DNA of 24,625 nucleotides, taken from positions 1-24,625 of the forward strand of contig JBOGDQ010000062.1 in the NCBI GenBank assembly GCA_050742975.1, written 5' to 3'. A model generated the notes under the pieces. It worked only from the letters and a program-made list of their open reading frames with translations, made no database searches and was not told where the DNA came from. Both the position numbers and the translations under genes were made by a program. The stretch is from JBDTGE01 sp050742975 (GTDB taxonomy: Bacteria; Actinomycetota; Actinomycetes; Mycobacteriales; Jatrophihabitantaceae). Shown in pieces: positions 21,217-24,625 of the stretch (position 1 is its first letter; every line of letters starts with the position of its first letter).

Positions 21217-23162
21217 GCGCGAACGTCGCGCAGCAGCTGATCGCGTCTCATCTGGTGTCAGGCGATATGACGCCCGGAGCCGAGATCGGCCTGACGATCG
21301 ACCAGACGCTGACCCAGGACGCCACCGGGACGATGGTCATGCTGGAGCTGGAGGCGCTGGAGCTGGACCGGGTTCAGACGCAGGTCTCGGCCCAGTATGT
21401 CGACCACAACCTGCTGCAGGCCGATCACCGCAACCCGGACGATCACCTGTTCCTACGCTCGGCCGCACAGCGCTTCGGACTGTGGTTCTCCAAGCCCGGC
21501 AACGGCGTCTCGCATCCGGTGCACATGCAGCGCTTCGGCGTCCCGGGCGCGACCATGGTCGGCTCGGACAGCCACACCTGTGCGGCCGGGTCGCTCGGCA
21601 TGCTCGCCGTCGGCGTCGGTGGCCTGCAGGTCGCGCTGGCGATGGCCGGGCAGCCGCTGTACCTCACGATGCCGCAGATCTGGGGTGTGGAGTTGACTGG
21701 TGAGCTCGCGCCGTGGGTGTCGGCCAAGGACGTGATCCTGGAGATGCTGCGGCGGCACGGCGTCGCCGGCGGCGTCAACCGGATCATCGAGTACCACGGC
21801 AGCGGCCTGGACACACTGTCGGCGATGGATCGGCACGTGATCGCCAACATGGGCGCCGAACTGGGCGCCACCACGACGGTGTTCCCGGCCGACGGGACGG
21901 TCCGCGACTTCCTGCGCCTGCAGGATCGCGCCGACGACTACCACGAGCTGCGGGCCCAACCGGGCGCGAGCTACGACGTCACCGATTCGATCGAGCTGAG
22001 CACCCTGGAGCCGCTGATCGCCAAGCCGTCCAGCCCGGGCAACGTCGTGCCGGTGCGCGAGGTCGCCGGCGAGCCGGTGTTCCAGGTCGTGCTCGGCTCC
22101 TCGGCCAACCCCGGGCTGCGTGACTTCGCGGTGGTCGCCGAGATCGTGAAGGGACGGCAGAGCCACGACCAGGTGTCCTTCGACGTGAATCCGACGTCCC
22201 GGCAGAGCCTGGCGGACCTGACCGAGGGCGGCTGGCTGTTCGACCTGATCGCCGCCGGCGCCCGCGTCCACCAGTCCGGCTGCCTGGGCTGCATCGGCAT
22301 GGGGCAGGCCCCGGCGAGCGGCCGCAACAGCCTGCGCACGTTCCCTCGCAACTTCCCCGGCCGCTCCGGAACCGCGGAGGACTCCGTCTGGCTCTGCTCG
22401 CCGGAGACCGCCGCCGCGGCCGCGCTGACCGGCGAGATCACCGATCCGCGAGACCTGCCCGAGCTGCTGGGGATCGAGTACCCGCAGCTTCGGCTGCCGT
22501 CCTCGACGCAGGTGAACACGGCGATGCTGCTCGCGCCGCTGCCGCCCGACGAGGCTCGCCGGCAGGAGCTGGTCAAGGGCCCGAACATCGCCGCGCTGCC
22601 GGAGTTCGACGCGCTGCCGGACAGCATCGAGGCGCCGGTCGAGCTGAAGGTGGGCGACGACGTCTCCACCGACGAGATCCTGCCCGCAGGCGCGCGTGTG
22701 CTGCCGTTCCGGAGCAACATCCCGGCCATCGCCGAGTTCACGTTCAGCCAGATCGACGCCGACTACGCGAAGCGGGTCGCCGAGAGCTCGGACGCCTCGG
22801 GGCACATCGTGGTGGCCGGTGCCAATTACGGGCAGGGCTCCTCGCGCGAGCACGCCGCCATCGCGCCGCGCTACCTCGGCCTGCGGGTCGTGATCGCGAA
22901 GTCGTTCGCCCGCATTCACTGGAGCAACCTGGCGAACTTCGGCATCGTGCCGCTCGAGTTCGAGGACCCCGACGACTACCAGAGCATCGAGCAGGGCGAC
23001 GTCCTGCGCCTGGCCGGGCTGCGCGAGGCACTGACCGCCGGCGACGTGCTCACCGCGGAGAACACCGGCAAGGGCCGGCAGATCCGGCTGCGCCATCGCC
23101 TCTCGCCCCGTCAGATCGACGCGGTGCTCGCCGGCGGGCAGATCCCGCTGCTCAGGTCCTGA
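21213..23162 (+). CDS. Aconitate hydratase, Aquifex-type (large and swivel domains fused)
   Basis: The enzyme interconverts citrate and isocitrate in the TCA cycle. The 649-residue length and order fit the putative Aquifex-type aconitase family (TIGR01342 pattern): QTLTQDATGTMVMLELEAL, YVDHNLLQADHRNPDDH, GSDSHTCAAGSLGMLAVGVGG, MGAELGATTTVFPAD, then SGCLGCIGMGQAP, NFPGRSGTAEDSVWLCSPETAAAAALTGEI, and the swivel domain with DDVSTDEILPAG and NYGQGSSREHAAIAPRYLG. The CLGC pair (Cys356, Cys359) can hold the iron-sulphur cluster, but the third ligand motif GSCTNS of canonical aconitases reads GSSANPG here (near residues 295-300). The GTG at 21213 is chosen by family alignment; an upstream open frame to 20922 is unlike the family. 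Confidence 0.9.
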   Translation: MSANVAQQLIASHLVSGDMTPGAEIGLTIDQTLTQDATGTMVMLELEALELDRVQTQVSAQYVDHNLLQADHRNPDDHLFLRSAAQRFGLWFSKPGNGVSHPVHMQRFGVPGATMVGSDSHTCAAGSLGMLAVGVGGLQVALAMAGQPLYLTMPQIWGVELTGELAPWVSAKDVILEMLRRHGVAGGVNRIIEYHGSGLDTLSAMDRHVIANMGAELGATTTVFPADGTVRDFLRLQDRADDYHELRAQPGASYDVTDSIELSTLEPLIAKPSSPGNVVPVREVAGEPVFQVVLGSSANPGLRDFAVVAEIVKGRQSHDQVSFDVNPTSRQSLADLTEGGWLFDLIAAGARVHQSGCLGCIGMGQAPASGRNSLRTFPRNFPGRSGTAEDSVWLCSPETAAAAALTGEITDPRDLPELLGIEYPQLRLPSSTQVNTAMLLAPLPPDEARRQELVKGPNIAALPEFDALPDSIEAPVELKVGDDVSTDEILPAGARVLPFRSNIPAIAEFTFSQIDADYAKRVAESSDASGHIVVAGANYGQGSSREHAAIAPRYLGLRVVIAKSFARIHWSNLANFGIVPLEFEDPDDYQSIEQGDVLRLAGLREALTAGDVLTAENTGKGRQIRLRHRLSPRQIDAVLAGGQIPLLRS

Positions 23163-23263
23163 CGCTCGTGCGTCGGCGCTCACGGTGCCGGCGGTTGAAC
23201 GCGACGTACCCGGCACGCGCCGTTACAGTCTGAAATTCATCGACTCGTTGGGACGGAGGATCC

Positions 23264-23677
23264 ATGTCGCACGGCGAGAAGCGCGCGATTGCAGACCAGC
23301 TGGCCTCGTCGGTCGCGTTCGCCGGGTGCGACCGGGCGGACCTCGACGCCCTGGTGGCCGCCGGCAAGCAGACCTCGTTCCCCGACGGCTGGCCGTTCGT
23401 CCAGGAAGGCACGCCGGCCGACGCCTGCTACGTCTTGCTGTCCGGCACGGCCCGGGTGTTCAGCGGACGGCAGGAGATCGCGGTCCTCGGGATCGGCGAC
23501 ATCATCGGCGAGATGGCGTTCCTGGAGGGCGGTCAGCGGACGGCCACCGTCTCGGCCACCGGGCCCGGCAAGGCGCTGCGCGTGGAGTACGACTACCTGC
23601 GCACGCTACTGGCCAAGCGGCCACACCTGCGCGACACCATGACAGCGGTCTACAACTCCCGGCACCCGAACGCGTGA
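23264..23677 (+). CDS. Stand-alone cyclic-nucleotide-binding domain protein (Crp-like sensor domain)
   Basis: The 137-residue protein is one cNMP-binding beta roll: LASSVAFAGCDRADLDALVAAGKQTSFPDGWPFVQEGTPADACYVLLSGTARVF, then the phosphate-binding cassette GDIIGEMAFLEGGQRTATVSA with the Glu and Arg that contact the cyclic phosphate and ribose. No helix-turn-helix follows, so it does not bind DNA by itself; it may act as an allosteric partner. ATG 23264 has GGAGG 5 nt upstream. It is convergent with the phosphatase gene across 7 bp. Ligand (cAMP, cGMP or neither) is not shown by sequence. Confidence 0.9.
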   Translation: MSHGEKRAIADQLASSVAFAGCDRADLDALVAAGKQTSFPDGWPFVQEGTPADACYVLLSGTARVFSGRQEIAVLGIGDIIGEMAFLEGGQRTATVSATGPGKALRVEYDYLRTLLAKRPHLRDTMTAVYNSRHPNA

Positions 23678-23681
23678 TCGG

Positions 23682-23691
23682 CCGCTAGCGG
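23682..23691. terminator. Small palindrome at the cNMP/phosphatase convergence
   Basis: CCGCTAGCGG contains the phosphatase TAG (complement of 23685-23687). It matches the centre of the 20-bp palindrome at 19833-19852 but is too short to be a firm terminator. Confidence 0.25.
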
Positions 23692-24530
23692 GTTCCGTCG
23701 AGCAGATTCGCCCTCAGCCTGGCCGCGTCGCCGTCGGTCCAGCCGTGCGAGCGCAGCCAGGCCGGGACGCCGCCGGAACCACCGTCGATCGCGTCGAGCA
23801 GCTGCTCCATGGTTTCCGGCCTCGTCCGGTGCCGGTCGACGTCCTGACCGGACAGGTCGGCGCGGTAGGTGCGCGAGCCCATCAGCCGTTCGAAGATCCT
23901 CTCGATCCGCTCGCCGCTCAGGGCGTAGTCCTCGACGATCGCAGCGCGCGGGACCCCGACCTCGGCCAGGGCCAGGGCGACGACGACACCGGTGCGGTCC
24001 TTGCCTGCGGCGCAGTGGACGATCGTCGCACCGTCCGTGCCGGCGATCAGGCGTAGCGCGGCGATCGCCGAGTCGGCCCGCTCCTGCAGGTAACCAAGGT
24101 AGACCGCGGCGGCGCCGCGAACCGCGGGCCCGCCCGGCACCGAGGGGCGGGGGCGGTCGCGGTTCTGCCACGGCAGCACGACCGGCGCCTCGCCGGTGGT
24201 GTCGTCCTCCAGGGCTGCGGCGTCGGTGTTGCGGCCGACCTCGGGGAACAGCGAGAAGTGTCCGACGTCGACGAGCGGCTCGCGGGTGATCGGCCCGGGG
24301 CCCTCGGCGTCGACCTCGACCCCGGTGCGCAGGTCGGCGACGGCCCGCACGTGATGCTCGTCGACCAGCAGGCGGACGTCGGCGTCGGACAGGGCTTGCA
24401 GGTTGTCCGACCGGATCAGCCGGTCGCGCTGCACCCGTGCCCCGTTGCCTGCCGGAAGGCCGCCGAGGTCGCGCACGTTGACCGCGCCGTCCAGCCTGAT
24501 CCAGCGCGTGGTGGTCGGGTTGTCACTCAC
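23685..24530 (-). CDS. Tyrosine / dual-specificity protein phosphatase, MptpB-like
   Basis: The 281-residue protein belongs to the atypical phosphatase group that includes mycobacterial PtpB. It has NVRDLGGLPAGNG near the N-terminus (residues 16-28), RSDNLQALSDADVRLL, and the active-site loop VHCAAGKDRTGVV with nucleophile Cys173 and Arg179 (CX5R). The acid loop and VVEDYALS helix follow. It may remove phosphate from phospho-Tyr, Ser, Thr or phosphoinositides; no signal peptide is seen. The GTG at 24530 directly follows a G-run that may serve as ribosome site. A palindromic repeat lies 20 bp upstream. Substrate unknown. Confidence 0.9.
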   Translation of the reverse strand: MSDNPTTTRWIRLDGAVNVRDLGGLPAGNGARVQRDRLIRSDNLQALSDADVRLLVDEHHVRAVADLRTGVEVDAEGPGPITREPLVDVGHFSLFPEVGRNTDAAALEDDTTGEAPVVLPWQNRDRPRPSVPGGPAVRGAAAVYLGYLQERADSAIAALRLIAGTDGATIVHCAAGKDRTGVVVALALAEVGVPRAAIVEDYALSGERIERIFERLMGSRTYRADLSGQDVDRHRTRPETMEQLLDAIDGGSGGVPAWLRSHGWTDGDAARLRANLLDGTR

Positions 24531-24549
24531 CCCCCGACCCTACAAAGTG

Positions 24550-24597
24550 ATGAATACCCCCTTCACCGCGCGTCCGCGCGGTGAAGGGGGTATTCAT
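24550..24597. repeat. Palindromic repeat, copy 2 (23-bp perfect arms)
   Basis: Left arm 24550-24572 begins ATGAATACCCCCTTCA and goes on CCGCGCG; right arm 24575-24597 is its exact reverse complement, with a TC centre. It shares the 16-base outer arm with copy 1 (10228-10277), but the inner stem differs and still pairs. It lies between the phosphatase start and the end of the next leftward gene. Confidence 0.93.
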
Positions 24598-24601
24598 GCG
24601 G

Positions 24602-24625
24602 TCAGAACGACGCCTCGTCGACGTC
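24602..24625 (-). CDS. C-terminal end of a leftward gene entering from the right
   Basis: The minus strand reads DVDEASF and then TGA (complement of 24602-24604). Only seven codons are visible, so the product cannot be named. The palindrome starts 4 bp past its stop, where a terminator or processing hairpin would be expected. Confidence 0.3.
   Translation of the reverse strand, partial: DVDEASF

Overview
The window is very GC-rich. It uses many GTG starts and has gene families typical of Actinomycetota: a separate purS, a GabD2-type dehydrogenase, an LCP (LytR-CpsA-Psr) ligase with a LytR_C tail, a MalT-like LuxR regulator, and an MptpB-like phosphatase. The genus cannot be fixed from sequence alone. 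I see no phage, insertion sequence or CRISPR array.

Layout. (1) 1-2128, leftward: purS-purQ-purL, de novo purine synthesis (FGAM synthase). purL runs off the left edge and carries an in-frame TAG where a conserved Ser is expected. A 23-bp tandem duplication separates purQ from purL. (2) 2278-8624: a cell-surface polymer block with a two-domain CDP-glycerol glycerophosphotransferase (rightward), an ExoA-like glycosyltransferase and a nucleotidyltransferase (leftward), and an LCP phosphotransferase (rightward). (3) 8632-10878: a GabD2-type succinate-semialdehyde dehydrogenase divergent from a MarR regulator, with a hairpin repeat and a probable operator between them. (4) 10821-11720: purC, on the same strand as purSQL but 8.7 kb upstream of it. 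(5) 11876-13211: a 55-aa secreted peptide ending in Asp-Trp-Trp-Trp, divergent from a TrmB/LuxR-type regulator; their 160-bp gap holds three dyads. This is my best candidate for an undescribed signalling or antimicrobial module. (6) 13302-19747: a lipoprotein, a large MalT-like LuxR regulator, and a four-gene operon (92-aa protein, DUF4386 membrane protein, ABC ATPase, ABC permease) preceded by a perfect 16-bp palindrome with extra half-sites. (7) 19841-20373: a RelE/ParE-type toxin-antitoxin pair, then a gene-poor stretch and tRNA-Ser(UGA). (8) 21016-24530: a small Pro-rich reading frame overlapping an Aquifex-type aconitase, a lone cyclic-nucleotide-binding domain protein and a tyrosine phosphatase.

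Two copies of a long palindrome sharing the arm ATGAATACCCCCTTCA lie 14.3 kb apart (10228-10277 and 24550-24597). Their inner stems differ but stay paired, so they look like members of a dispersed structured repeat family. Several start codons sit 6-7 nt after a TANNNT box, which suggests leaderless transcripts.
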